From the NCBI GenBank assembly GCA_019695235.1, contig JAIBAI010000028.1:1-38234 (forward strand): a DNA stretch of 38,234 nucleotides, given 5' to 3'. Positions 25,175-33,452 of the stretch are shown here, one piece after another (position 1 is the first letter of the stretch; each line of letters begins with the position of its first letter). Source of the DNA: Bacteroidia bacterium (GTDB taxonomy: Bacteria; Bacteroidota; Bacteroidia; M30B66). A program made the translations under genes and the position numbers. Below the pieces are notes generated by a model. It worked only from the letters and a program-made list of their open reading frames with translations. It searched no databases and had not been told where the DNA came from.

Positions 25175-26191
25175 ATGCAAGTAGCTGAGCCAATGGTAAC
25201 TGTGCTGATGCCGGTGTACAACGCGGCTGAATACCTCAATGAGGCTATTGACAGCATGCTGGATCAAACCTATTCAGATTTTGAGTTACTGATAATCAAT
25301 GACGGTTCAACAGATGAAAGTACTTCAATCATTAATAGCTACATTGATAATCGAATAAGGGTCATTCAGCATTCACCCAACCAGGGGCTTATTGCTTCGC
25401 TGAACGAAGGTATTTCAAACAGCCGGGGAAAGTATATCGTTCGCATGGATGCCGATGATATCAGCCTGCCCAACCGCATTGAACGTCAGGTGAATTTTAT
25501 GGAGCAACACCCCGATGTAGGTTTGTGCGGTACATGGTTTGAAGATTTCGGCCCGGGCATTCACCCTCGCCGGATACCTTACAGCAATGATGATACCGTT
25601 ATCCGTATCAGGCATTTATACCAAACGCATATCGCACATCCAACGGCCATCATCCGGAAACGCATACTCGATGAACATCATTTGCGTTTTGACCCGGAAT
25701 ATGTGCACGGCGAAGATTATCATTTCTGGGTTGAAATGGGGCAGTTTTGCAAGTTTTCTAATATTCAGGAAATATTGCTACGCAAACGTGACCATCCGGA
25801 AAATGTAAGCAACAAACATGCTGAAATACAACGCAATACTTGCAATCGGGTGAAGCGACTACAGTTCTCCCGGATGGGGGTCGGCCTCAATGAAGATGAA
25901 GCTGAATTATATTCACGATTTGCCAATCCCGAATGGAATTTCAAACCGGATGAACTAAAAACACTGGCCTTGTTGCTCACCAAAATCAATACTGCCAACA
26001 CCCAAAGCAGCTTTATTGAACCTAATGCATTAACACGCTATATTGCTGAAAAATGGTTCCACCTTTGTCTGAATGCACCAGGCTTGGGAACAGCTAGAAC
26101 CAGCCTCTTTAAATGTTTGCCTTTCCGAAACAAATATGCTGCACCTTTTAAGTCGCGAATTCGTATGGTTTTGAATACAATTGCCGGATAA
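25175..26191 (+). CDS. Family 2 glycosyltransferase
   Basis: 338 aa. GT-A fold: VTVLMPVYNAAEYLNEAIDS, then DFELLIINDGSTDES and the DxD site in YIVRMDADDISLPNRIERQ. The acceptor part has EDYHFWVEMGQFC. C-terminal 100 residues are helical without membrane segments. Donor sugar unknown. Its stop is directly followed by the ATG of the next gene (TAAATG), so the two are translated from one mRNA. Confidence 0.92.
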   Translation: MQVAEPMVTVLMPVYNAAEYLNEAIDSMLDQTYSDFELLIINDGSTDESTSIINSYIDNRIRVIQHSPNQGLIASLNEGISNSRGKYIVRMDADDISLPNRIERQVNFMEQHPDVGLCGTWFEDFGPGIHPRRIPYSNDDTVIRIRHLYQTHIAHPTAIIRKRILDEHHLRFDPEYVHGEDYHFWVEMGQFCKFSNIQEILLRKRDHPENVSNKHAEIQRNTCNRVKRLQFSRMGVGLNEDEAELYSRFANPEWNFKPDELKTLALLLTKINTANTQSSFIEPNALTRYIAEKWFHLCLNAPGLGTARTSLFKCLPFRNKYAAPFKSRIRMVLNTIAG

Positions 26192-27103
26192 ATGCAAGCA
26201 ATCAAGCCATATTTTACCATCGTTATTCCGGCATGGAACCGGGCGGAGATGCTGCCTGAAACTATTGAAAGCATACAACAACAAACCTATACCAATTGGG
26301 AGTGTATTGTAGTTGATGACGGCAGTACAGATGATACTGCAGCAGTGGTAAAGACTATACAGGAAAAGGATCAACGTGTCCGTTATTTGTTTCAGGATAA
26401 TGCCGAGCGCAGCGCAGCAAGAAACAACGGAGCCAGCAATGCTCAAGGGATGTACCTGCTGTTTTTAGACAGCGACGATAAGTATGCCCCGGAACATCTT
26501 GATGGTTTATTTAAGCTAATACAGTCGCTCAAAGAGCCAGTGGCATTGCTGTTTACAAGCCTGATGTATCTGACCGACAAAGGCTTAATAAAAGCTGAGG
26601 TGCCGGATATGTTGCCCGGACAGGAATTTAACTACCTGCTTCGGCAACCCATTACCCCCTCGCGTGTTTGCATCCATCATGCTATCTTCACTGAATTTCA
26701 GTTTGATACGCAGATAGTAATTGTTGAAGATTTGGTTTTATGGGTGAGTATTGCATCAAAATACCCAGTGTATCAGTTACAGGCACACACCATTCACTAC
26801 CGGCTACATGGAGGTAATTCAGTTGACCTGAGTAAAAATTCATACCTCTCTCGAAAGAAAGGATTGAAAAGATTGTTCTACCACGCTGATTATAGGGCGA
26901 TTGCAGCAAGAATTCCCCGTGAAACCCAACAGCATTTATTGGCCGAATGTTCATTTAACATGGCCCGCCACCATCAATATTGTGGTCGTTATTTTCGCAT
27001 GGCCGGCTGCCTTTTTCAGTCAATGCTTGAGAAACCATTATACAGAAACCGCGAGCGTTTGTACATGCTCCTGCAACCTCTGATAAAAGCAGTCAGGGCT
27101 TAA
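26192..27103 (+). CDS. Family 2 glycosyltransferase
   Basis: 303 aa. FTIVIPAWNRAEMLPETIES at the N-terminus, then WECIVVDDGSTDDTAAVV, AARNNGASNAQG and the metal site in YLLFLDSDDKYAPEHL. The late segment IVIVEDLVLWVSIASKYP gives the ED motif used for catalysis in GT2. It starts at the base after the previous stop and is followed by the GT4 gene after 18 bp. Confidence 0.92.
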   Translation: MQAIKPYFTIVIPAWNRAEMLPETIESIQQQTYTNWECIVVDDGSTDDTAAVVKTIQEKDQRVRYLFQDNAERSAARNNGASNAQGMYLLFLDSDDKYAPEHLDGLFKLIQSLKEPVALLFTSLMYLTDKGLIKAEVPDMLPGQEFNYLLRQPITPSRVCIHHAIFTEFQFDTQIVIVEDLVLWVSIASKYPVYQLQAHTIHYRLHGGNSVDLSKNSYLSRKKGLKRLFYHADYRAIAARIPRETQQHLLAECSFNMARHHQYCGRYFRMAGCLFQSMLEKPLYRNRERLYMLLQPLIKAVRA

Positions 27104-27121
27104 ATTGAAAAATAACTAAAC

Positions 27122-28279
27122 ATGCAGGGCAAAGCGCAACCACGTATTTTACATATCATTCCTTCACTGATCAAGGGAGGGGCTGAGCGTTTGGTTTGCA
27201 ATATTGCACAGGCATTAGTGAGCAACAAACTTGCTGAGGTGATGCTTATCCAACTCAGGGAAGGCGATGATTATGCTTTTTTACAACGTGATTTTGAGCA
27301 CGAACTGATACCTTCAAAGCTGGTTCCTTCACTTCGCGGAACCTGGCACAGGCAAACTGCTGAGCTGAATAAGGCTATCGAGGATTTTCGTCCGGATATT
27401 ATTCATTCACATCTTTTTGAAGCTGAAATGGTGAGCCGCGACACACTTTTTAAAGGTGTTGCCTATTTCACCCATCTGCATGACAATATGCCTCAGTTTG
27501 CAAATCTGAAATTGTCAAACATGCTGCAGAAGCAAACGATTACCAATGCCTATGAGAAACACTGGCTGGTAAATCAGTACCGGAAATGCAACAATGAATT
27601 TATTGCCATAAGCAAAGATGCTGAAAGCTATTTCAAAAATACCTTGCCTGCAGATTTACAAAAGATTCATTTGTTAAACAATGCAATTGAGGTAAACAGG
27701 TTTTTACGCAAAGAAAAACAAGTGCTCGACCCTGAAGTATTGCGCATGGTTTCTACGGGTAGCCTGGTCAATAAAAAGAACCAGAAATTCTTGGTAGAGG
27801 TGGTAAAGGCTCTTAACCAACAGGGGAAGCGGGTTGTACTGCACATCCTTGGAGATGGCCCGAACCGGGCTGCTATTGAACACGAAATTAATGCTTCGGG
27901 TTTAGAAGATCAGATTTTCCTCGAAGGCAATGTTGATCAGGTAGAACGATACCTGCACCAGGCTAATTTTTATGTACACCCTGCCACCTATGAACCTTTG
28001 GGGCTGGTTATCATCGAAGCAATGGCTGCCTCATTGGCCTGTGTGGTACTTGATGGGCGCGGCAATCGCGACATTCACCAGGAAGGAAAGAATGGCTTTA
28101 TGATTCAAAATCAGGATGCAAAAGCTTTTGCACAAGCACTTGTTAAATTGCATAACGCCCCGAAACTGTACGAACAAATAACCAATTATGCGGTGAATTA
28201 TGCCGCTGATTTCGATATCAATAAATACGTCGGGAAACTCATGACGATTTATTTAAAAAGCTTAAAGAATAAGCCCTGA
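27122..28279 (+). CDS. Family 4 glycosyltransferase
   Basis: 385 aa, GT-B fold. N-terminal Rossmann domain: RILHIIPSLIKGGAERLVCNIAQAL with the glycine-rich loop (GGAE), and DIIHSHLFEAEMVSR. C-terminal domain: RMVSTGSLVNKKNQKFLVEV, HILGDGPNRAAIEHE, and the EX7E-like donor site HPATYEPLGLVIIEAMAASLACV. Retaining enzymes of this type add hexoses to polysaccharide or lipid-linked chains. Last of the cluster; its stop codon lies in a hairpin shared with tsaB. Confidence 0.92.
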   Translation: MQGKAQPRILHIIPSLIKGGAERLVCNIAQALVSNKLAEVMLIQLREGDDYAFLQRDFEHELIPSKLVPSLRGTWHRQTAELNKAIEDFRPDIIHSHLFEAEMVSRDTLFKGVAYFTHLHDNMPQFANLKLSNMLQKQTITNAYEKHWLVNQYRKCNNEFIAISKDAESYFKNTLPADLQKIHLLNNAIEVNRFLRKEKQVLDPEVLRMVSTGSLVNKKNQKFLVEVVKALNQQGKRVVLHILGDGPNRAAIEHEINASGLEDQIFLEGNVDQVERYLHQANFYVHPATYEPLGLVIIEAMAASLACVVLDGRGNRDIHQEGKNGFMIQNQDAKAFAQALVKLHNAPKLYEQITNYAVNYAADFDINKYVGKLMTIYLKSLKNKP

Positions 28280-28296
28280 TACGTTTTTCAGTATCA
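28277..28296. terminator. Short hairpin joining two convergent stop codons
   Basis: TGATAC (28277-28282) and GTATCA (28291-28296) are perfect 6-bp arms with an 8-nt loop. The left TGA is the stop of the glycosyltransferase gene and the right TCA is the stop of tsaB read from the other strand. A T-run lies in the loop; weak terminator in both directions. Confidence 0.45.
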
Positions 28297-28971
28297 ACTA
28301 TGTTTGCTTTGAAAGGGTTTGAGATAAGCAGGTTCGAACCAGGCAAGGTCTTCAAATCGTTTTAATTGAAATTTTGTTTCTGCCAGAGCTGCCATATCCT
28401 CAGCATCAGGTACTCCCTCTGGTTCATAGCATGATTGCGGTACTTGTGATAAAAATACCATTGCCTTCTGCACACCATTACCCGTAAAACAAACAGACCC
28501 CGCATCACTGAATGGCCAGGTATATCCATCATCAAATATCAAAGGTAAATCATCAGAGATACGTTGACCTTTATGATTAAATACGGCTGAATAAACTTCC
28601 ATCCTCCGGGCATCTATCATCGGACAAACATATCCTTTATGATGGGGGTTTCTGCGTATAGTACCCATTGCCATAATTTCTAATGTTGAGATGGCAAGCA
28701 GTGGTATCTCTGATGCATAACATAAGCCTTTGGCAAGTGATACACCAATACGCAAGCCTGTATAAGAACCCGGACCGGCAGATACGGCAATTGCATTGAG
28801 CTCACTGTATTGAAGCCCGGTACTGGCAAATACCTTCTCTACCATCTGCAAAAGGTCTTCGGCATGGCGGTTGGCATGCCCGCTGTGTTCAACATGTGCA
28901 CAATGGCCATCAACTGACACGGCAACTGAACTTACAGTAGTAGCTGTTTCTATCAGGAGAATTTTAGCCAT
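28294..28971 (-). CDS. tsaB: tRNA threonylcarbamoyladenosine biosynthesis protein TsaB
   Basis: 225 aa. Partner of TsaD and TsaE in making t6A at position 37 of ANN-decoding tRNAs. Start MAKILLIETATTVSSVAVSVDG, then the ASKHA-type motif AIAVSAGPGSYTGLRIGVSLAKGLCYA, which is the hallmark of TsaB, and PMIDARRMEVYSAVF. It has no TsaD metal-binding HxxxH motif, as expected. It lies 3 bp after the efflux adaptor gene, so it depends on the TolC-adaptor operon promoter. Confidence 0.95.
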   Translation of the reverse strand: MAKILLIETATTVSSVAVSVDGHCAHVEHSGHANRHAEDLLQMVEKVFASTGLQYSELNAIAVSAGPGSYTGLRIGVSLAKGLCYASEIPLLAISTLEIMAMGTIRRNPHHKGYVCPMIDARRMEVYSAVFNHKGQRISDDLPLIFDDGYTWPFSDAGSVCFTGNGVQKAMVFLSQVPQSCYEPEGVPDAEDMAALAETKFQLKRFEDLAWFEPAYLKPFQSKHS

Positions 28972-28974
28972 GCC

Positions 28975-30306
28975 TTACTTCGCCGCTGATTTGCGTTCAA
29001 CTTCCATTCCGTCATTGAGCATCCTTGATACTGCTGAATAAGGTCCGCTTACTACTTCCTGGCCGACACTCAGGCCACTGATAATACGGATGTAATTATT
29101 GTCCTGAATGCCTGTTTTTACCTCTTGTTGCTTCACCTTTCCATTTTCATAAAGAAACACTACTTCTTTGCCATCATTCAGCGAATTAAAGGAGTCGTCT
29201 GTCTTTTTTTGCACTCCTCCCGACGAACTGTCAGCTGCTGTTGAACGTATGGTTACAGCCATAATCGGCACACTAATTTCATTAGTTACCATCCGGGTTC
29301 TGATGTCAACTGTTGCGTTCATGCCGGGGAAGAAGGGTGAAAAATCCAAACGACTGCTGTCAATAAGATCTTGATAGGATGCACGTGTAATTCTGATTTT
29401 CACCAGAAAATTTACCACTTTATCGCCCGTATTTGCAGAGGCACTAACACCTGTGGCAGATGATGAGCGGGCAATTTCAGTGACAACTCCTTTAAATATC
29501 CGGCCAGAAAATGCCTCTACTTCAATGGTGCTGGTATCACCTGTATGTACCCTTACAATATCATTCTCATTCACCAGGGCATTGACTTCCATTTCGCGCA
29601 TATCGGCGATGCGTAGCAATTCGGTTCCGCTCATCTGGGCTGTTCCGACTACCCTTTCGCCCAACTCAACATTTAGTTTCGAAATCGTACCTTCAGTGGG
29701 GGCATAGATGCGTGTACGATTAAGGTTATCAGTGGCTTCTTTTAAAGAAGCCTCAGCACTTTTTACACTGTATTCTGATGCAATGGTGTTTTGCCGGGCT
29801 GCTTCAAGGTCGGCTTTACCACTTTCAAATTGGGTGCGTACCTGGTCAAATTCTGCATCTGAAATGGCTTGTTGTTTATGCAATTTCTCAGAACGCTTGA
29901 AATTATTTTCCGCCAGAATAAATGATGCTTTTACCTGATTCTCTCTTGCCCTGGCATTTGCAAGCGCAGCTTTCGACTGATTTAATGCGGCTGTGACACG
30001 ATCGGCAGCTGCTTTAATCAGGTCGGGATTGATACTTAATAAATGATCACCTTTTTTTACCTGCTGCCCTTCTTTCACCAATAACTCTACTATTTCACCT
30101 GATACATCTGCACTGATTTTTACCTCTACCTCTGGTTGAATTTCACCTGTAGCCGCAACTGTTTCAATAATCGTACGTTTTTCAACTTTTTCAACGTTTA
30201 CTTCCAGTAAGGGCTTCTTTCCAATCCACCCTGCCTTCTTTGCCATGAAGGCGCCTATGAGCATCACAACAATGACTACAATCCAAATAATTTGTTTCTT
30301 TTTCAT
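28975..30306 (-). CDS. Efflux periplasmic adaptor (HlyD/MacA-type membrane fusion protein)
   Basis: 443 aa. N-terminal anchor (IIWIVVIVVMLIGAFMAKKAGWIG). Then the lipoyl half-motifs (VAATGEIQPEVEVKISADVSGE, IYAPTEGTISKLNVELGERV), between them a long coiled-coil hairpin (residues about 105-200, rich in Ala, Glu, Lys), and barrel and membrane-proximal domains (VPIMAVTIRS, FLYENGKVKQQEVKTGI, ISGLSVGQEVVSGPYSAV). It links an inner-membrane pump to TolC. The neighbour upstream (3 bp) is TolC, but the expected MacB-type ABC or RND pump gene is not in this cluster. Substrate not predictable. Confidence 0.93.
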   Translation of the reverse strand: MKKKQIIWIVVIVVMLIGAFMAKKAGWIGKKPLLEVNVEKVEKRTIIETVAATGEIQPEVEVKISADVSGEIVELLVKEGQQVKKGDHLLSINPDLIKAAADRVTAALNQSKAALANARARENQVKASFILAENNFKRSEKLHKQQAISDAEFDQVRTQFESGKADLEAARQNTIASEYSVKSAEASLKEATDNLNRTRIYAPTEGTISKLNVELGERVVGTAQMSGTELLRIADMREMEVNALVNENDIVRVHTGDTSTIEVEAFSGRIFKGVVTEIARSSSATGVSASANTGDKVVNFLVKIRITRASYQDLIDSSRLDFSPFFPGMNATVDIRTRMVTNEISVPIMAVTIRSTAADSSSGGVQKKTDDSFNSLNDGKEVVFLYENGKVKQQEVKTGIQDNNYIRIISGLSVGQEVVSGPYSAVSRMLNDGMEVERKSAAK

Positions 30307-30309
30307 GCA

Positions 30310-31734
30310 CTAAAATTCAATGGGTTTGCCTTGATAAAAGTCTAATACCAACAAACGGAAAATGTATTCATATTTCGCCTGAGCAAGATTTGATTGCGCG
30401 GCATGAAGTTGATTTTTACCTGTATGGTACTCGAATGAATTGATAGCTCCCGCATCAAAACGTTGCTGGATATATGCAAATGCTTCCTGCTGCGCCTTAA
30501 CATTCTTGTCGCTGGCTATATATTTTTCATACGCAGCTCTTGCATCAAACCAGGCGGTTTGTATGTCACGCCGGAGGTTATTACGTGCAATTAGTTTTTG
30601 CAGTCGCGCATTCTCAAGACTGATTTTTTGTAATGAAATCTGGGTACGGGTCCTGAAGTTGTTGAAAATCGGAACGTTTAAAGAGAAACCAACTGTTCGG
30701 TTAAAGTTTTGCGACCACTGGTCTTGAAAGCTGGTTTTCTCAAATACAGGCACCTGCACATCAATGTATAAAGGATTGCCCTGAAATTCTCCGATGTATT
30801 GTTGCTGCATCGTACTGCCTACCTGGGTGCGGGATAATTGCGAATAACCCGTGCCGATTCCTCCAAAAGCGCTAAGGCTTGGCGATAAGGCCGAACGGCT
30901 TGCTTTGAGCATTTTTTCCTGGCTGAGGTATTGCAAATCAGCACTGCGTACGGCCGGATACTGATCAACTGCTTGGTTAAAAATTGCAACTGAACTCAAC
31001 GGAGGCAGGTCTCTTAATGGCTCGTTTAGTTGAGGCTGCTCAATTTCAAACCCTTCGGGCTGCTCTAAGTTGAGCATTTGCGCCAGCGTGAGCTTCGACA
31101 AAGCCAGTCTGTTACGTGCGTTGGTCTGATTGAGCTCTTCGGTGGCCGTTTGTGCCTCTGCCTGCAAATAATCACCTTTTGTTATTTGGCCGGCTTCGTA
31201 TAATAGCTTTAACCTCCCGGCCTGTTGCTTACTAAGTTGAGCCTGATTTGTACTGATGAGCGTCAACTCTTCATTGAGCATGATTTGAAGAAATGCATTG
31301 GCCACATTAAGGGCAATGTCGTTATTTGTCTGTTCGTTGCTTGCTTTTGACGATTGCACAGCGAACTTTCCTGCTTGTATTGAATGGGTGTTTTGCAAGC
31401 CACTAAAGAGGGTTACATTGCCGCTTAAGCTGAAATTTTGAGAAAGCACAACTGAATTGGCAAATTGATTGGTATAAGGGTCAATACGCCTCCCGGTATT
31501 GTACGTGTGATTTGCCTGTCCGTTTATTGCCGGAAAAACATTTCCTTTGGTCTGCACCAGATTTGCCTTGTTTCTGTCAAGCTGAAGACGCGCCTGTGCT
31601 GCCTGTGGATTCTGCTCAATGGCATACTGAATACAGGCCTTTAGGTTCCATTTTTCAACTGATTGACAATACCCTTCTCCGGAAAGAATGAGGGCCAGTA
31701 AGAAGGTAAACCCAATTCTGAATCGTAAAAACAT
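30310..31734 (-). CDS. TolC-family outer-membrane efflux protein
   Basis: 474 aa. Signal peptide (GFTFLLALILSGEGYCQ). Two structural repeats of long helices and strands: LKACIQYAIEQNPQAAQARLQLD at the start and AVDQYPAVRSADLQYLSQEKMLKASRS in the middle, both typical of TolC (N-P-x...A pattern). Strand segments NFSLSGNVTLFSGLQ and VGFSLNVPIFNNFRT form the barrel. It makes the outer-membrane channel for the adaptor encoded next to it. First gene of the TolC-adaptor-tsaB operon, divergent from rpoN; a -7 box lies 8 bp before the ATG. Confidence 0.95.
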   Translation of the reverse strand: MFLRFRIGFTFLLALILSGEGYCQSVEKWNLKACIQYAIEQNPQAAQARLQLDRNKANLVQTKGNVFPAINGQANHTYNTGRRIDPYTNQFANSVVLSQNFSLSGNVTLFSGLQNTHSIQAGKFAVQSSKASNEQTNNDIALNVANAFLQIMLNEELTLISTNQAQLSKQQAGRLKLLYEAGQITKGDYLQAEAQTATEELNQTNARNRLALSKLTLAQMLNLEQPEGFEIEQPQLNEPLRDLPPLSSVAIFNQAVDQYPAVRSADLQYLSQEKMLKASRSALSPSLSAFGGIGTGYSQLSRTQVGSTMQQQYIGEFQGNPLYIDVQVPVFEKTSFQDQWSQNFNRTVGFSLNVPIFNNFRTRTQISLQKISLENARLQKLIARNNLRRDIQTAWFDARAAYEKYIASDKNVKAQQEAFAYIQQRFDAGAINSFEYHTGKNQLHAAQSNLAQAKYEYIFRLLVLDFYQGKPIEF

Positions 31735-31742
31735 AAGATTGA

Positions 31743-31750
31743 CAAAGATA
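31743..31750 (-). promoter_or_regulatory. -7 box of the TolC-adaptor-tsaB operon
   Basis: Minus strand TATCTTTG, 8 nt before the ATG; predicts a leader of only a few bases. Confidence 0.55.
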
Positions 31751-31870
31751 AAAGTTTGAGTGTACCATCTGCCCCTTGGTTTTTCACAATAAACTGGCGC
31801 AAATCAGCATTTTTGCCGGATAGTTCATGAATTAAAAATGAAAACGCAAGGGTAAACGGGAAATTTTTGG

Positions 31871-31878
31871 TAAAATTG
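31871..31878 (+). promoter_or_regulatory. -7-like box 4 nt before rpoN
   Basis: TAAAATTG (one base off TAnnTTTG), then CAGC and ATG 31883; the same 4-nt gap as at three other genes in this window. Confidence 0.4.
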
Positions 31879-31882
31879 CAGC

Positions 31883-33370
31883 ATGACGCTTAAACAAAGC
31901 CTGCAACAAAAATTATTACAAAAGCTTTCACCCCAACAGATACAGATGGTGAAACTCTTGCAGGTACCAACTATTGCCCTCGAACAAAGAATTAAGGAAG
32001 AACTGGAAGCCAATCCTGCGCTGGAAGAAGGGAAGGATAATGATGCCGATGATGAAAAAGACCCCTCTTCTGAAGACCCCTTTGGAAGTGCAGATGATGG
32101 AGACGAGGAAGCACATAATGACCAGAACAGGGAAGACTTTAACCTGGATGCCTATATTGACGATGACGAAATTCCGGCGTACAAAATGGCAAATAATAAC
32201 CAGGGCCAGGATGTTGAACGACGTGAAATTCCGTTCGCAGTAGGGCAAAGCTTTCAGGAGAACCTGCTGAACCAATTGGGCATGCGGCAATTAAATGAGC
32301 AGGAACAGAGAATCGCTGAATACATCATCGGAAACATTGACGATGATGGTTATTTGCGGCGCGATACTGAGGCCATTGTTGATGATTTGGCATTTTCGCA
32401 GAATATTAACACCGATGATAAAACTGTTGAATCGCTGATTACGCTAATTCAAGAGTTTGACCCGCCCGGAGTAGGTGCAAGAGATTTACAGGAATGCCTA
32501 TTGATTCAGATTCGCAAGAAGAAGCCCAAAAATGCCACCCTGATCACAGCAGAAACAATCCTGCGTGATTTCATGGAGGAAATTTCAAGAAAACATTACG
32601 ATAAAATCACCAAAAAACTAGAAATAAGTGATGCTGATTTACGTGATGCACTCAAAGAAATTGCACGCCTTAATCCCAAACCAGGCAACTCTCAAAGCGA
32701 CTCACAGAAGAGCGTACAACACATCATTCCTGATTTTACACTCGTAAATAACGACGGGCAACTCGAATTACAACTCAATTCAAAAAATGCCCCTGATCTG
32801 AAGGTGAGTAAGGCCTATCAACAGATGCTTGAAGAATACAGCAACAGCAAAAATCATTCTTCAAAAGATCAGAAAGAAGCAGTGCAGTTTGTCAGACAAA
32901 AAATAGATTCGGCAAAATGGTTTATTGATGCCATCCGGCAAAGACAGCAAACGCTATTGTTTACCATGCAGGCAATTCTCGATTATCAGTTCGAGTATTT
33001 CAGCACAGGTGACGAGACGAAACTAAGGCCAATGATTCTCAAAGATATTTCAGAGCAAATCGGCCTTGATATCTCAACAGTGTCAAGGGTGGCCAATAGC
33101 AAATACATTCAAACATCTTTTGGCACCTTCCTGCTCAAATCTTTCTTTTCAGAATCATTATCCAACGAAGCAGGGGAGGAGGTCTCTACCCGTGAGGTAA
33201 AGAAAATACTTGAAGATTGTATCGCTGCCGAAGATAAAAGAAAGCCGGTAACCGATGATAAACTTGCACTGGTATTACACGAAAAAGGGTACAACATCGC
33301 AAGAAGAACGGTTGCCAAATATCGCGAACAATTAAATATCCCGGTTGCACGCCTCCGGAAAGAGATTTAA
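31883..33370 (+). CDS. rpoN: RNA polymerase sigma-54 factor
   Basis: 495 aa. Region I: glutamine- and leucine-rich start (LKQSLQQKLLQKLSPQQIQMVKLLQVP, ending NPALEEG), which contacts the activator. Region II: a strongly acidic linker (residues about 50-95). Then the core-binding part (NLLNQLGMRQLNEQEQRIAEYIIGNIDDDGYL, FDPPGVGARDLQECL), the helix-turn-helix DISTVSRVANSKYIQT and the RpoN box ARRTVAKYREQLNIP near the C-terminus, which reads the -24 element. Full length. Family knowledge: it needs an AAA+ activator; none is in the window. Start fixed by the conserved MTLKQSLQQ. Confidence 0.97.
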   Translation: MTLKQSLQQKLLQKLSPQQIQMVKLLQVPTIALEQRIKEELEANPALEEGKDNDADDEKDPSSEDPFGSADDGDEEAHNDQNREDFNLDAYIDDDEIPAYKMANNNQGQDVERREIPFAVGQSFQENLLNQLGMRQLNEQEQRIAEYIIGNIDDDGYLRRDTEAIVDDLAFSQNINTDDKTVESLITLIQEFDPPGVGARDLQECLLIQIRKKKPKNATLITAETILRDFMEEISRKHYDKITKKLEISDADLRDALKEIARLNPKPGNSQSDSQKSVQHIIPDFTLVNNDGQLELQLNSKNAPDLKVSKAYQQMLEEYSNSKNHSSKDQKEAVQFVRQKIDSAKWFIDAIRQRQQTLLFTMQAILDYQFEYFSTGDETKLRPMILKDISEQIGLDISTVSRVANSKYIQTSFGTFLLKSFFSESLSNEAGEEVSTREVKKILEDCIAAEDKRKPVTDDKLALVLHEKGYNIARRTVAKYREQLNIPVARLRKEI

Positions 33371-33398
33371 TAAAGGATAAATGAATCCTTTATTAAAT
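33365..33398. terminator. Perfect 14-bp inverted repeat at the rpoN stop codon
   Basis: ATTTAATAAAGGAT (33365-33378) and ATCCTTTATTAAAT (33385-33398) are perfect 14-bp arms with a 6-nt loop. The left arm contains the last codon and stop of rpoN. No T-run follows on the plus strand, so it may be a terminator, an RNA-stabilising hairpin or a binding site. A second imperfect hairpin (GGCTC at 33406-33410 and GAGCTTTTT) lies just downstream. Confidence 0.6.
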
Positions 33399-33452
33399 AT
33401 TATGAAGGCTCCACTAATTCCTTGAGCTTTTTAAAACCTTGTTTGTCGCTAA

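Noticed and set aside
31860-31885. Sigma-54 promoter (autoregulation) before rpoN
   Set aside because: GG and GC are separated by 7 nt instead of 10, so the -24/-12 geometry is wrong.
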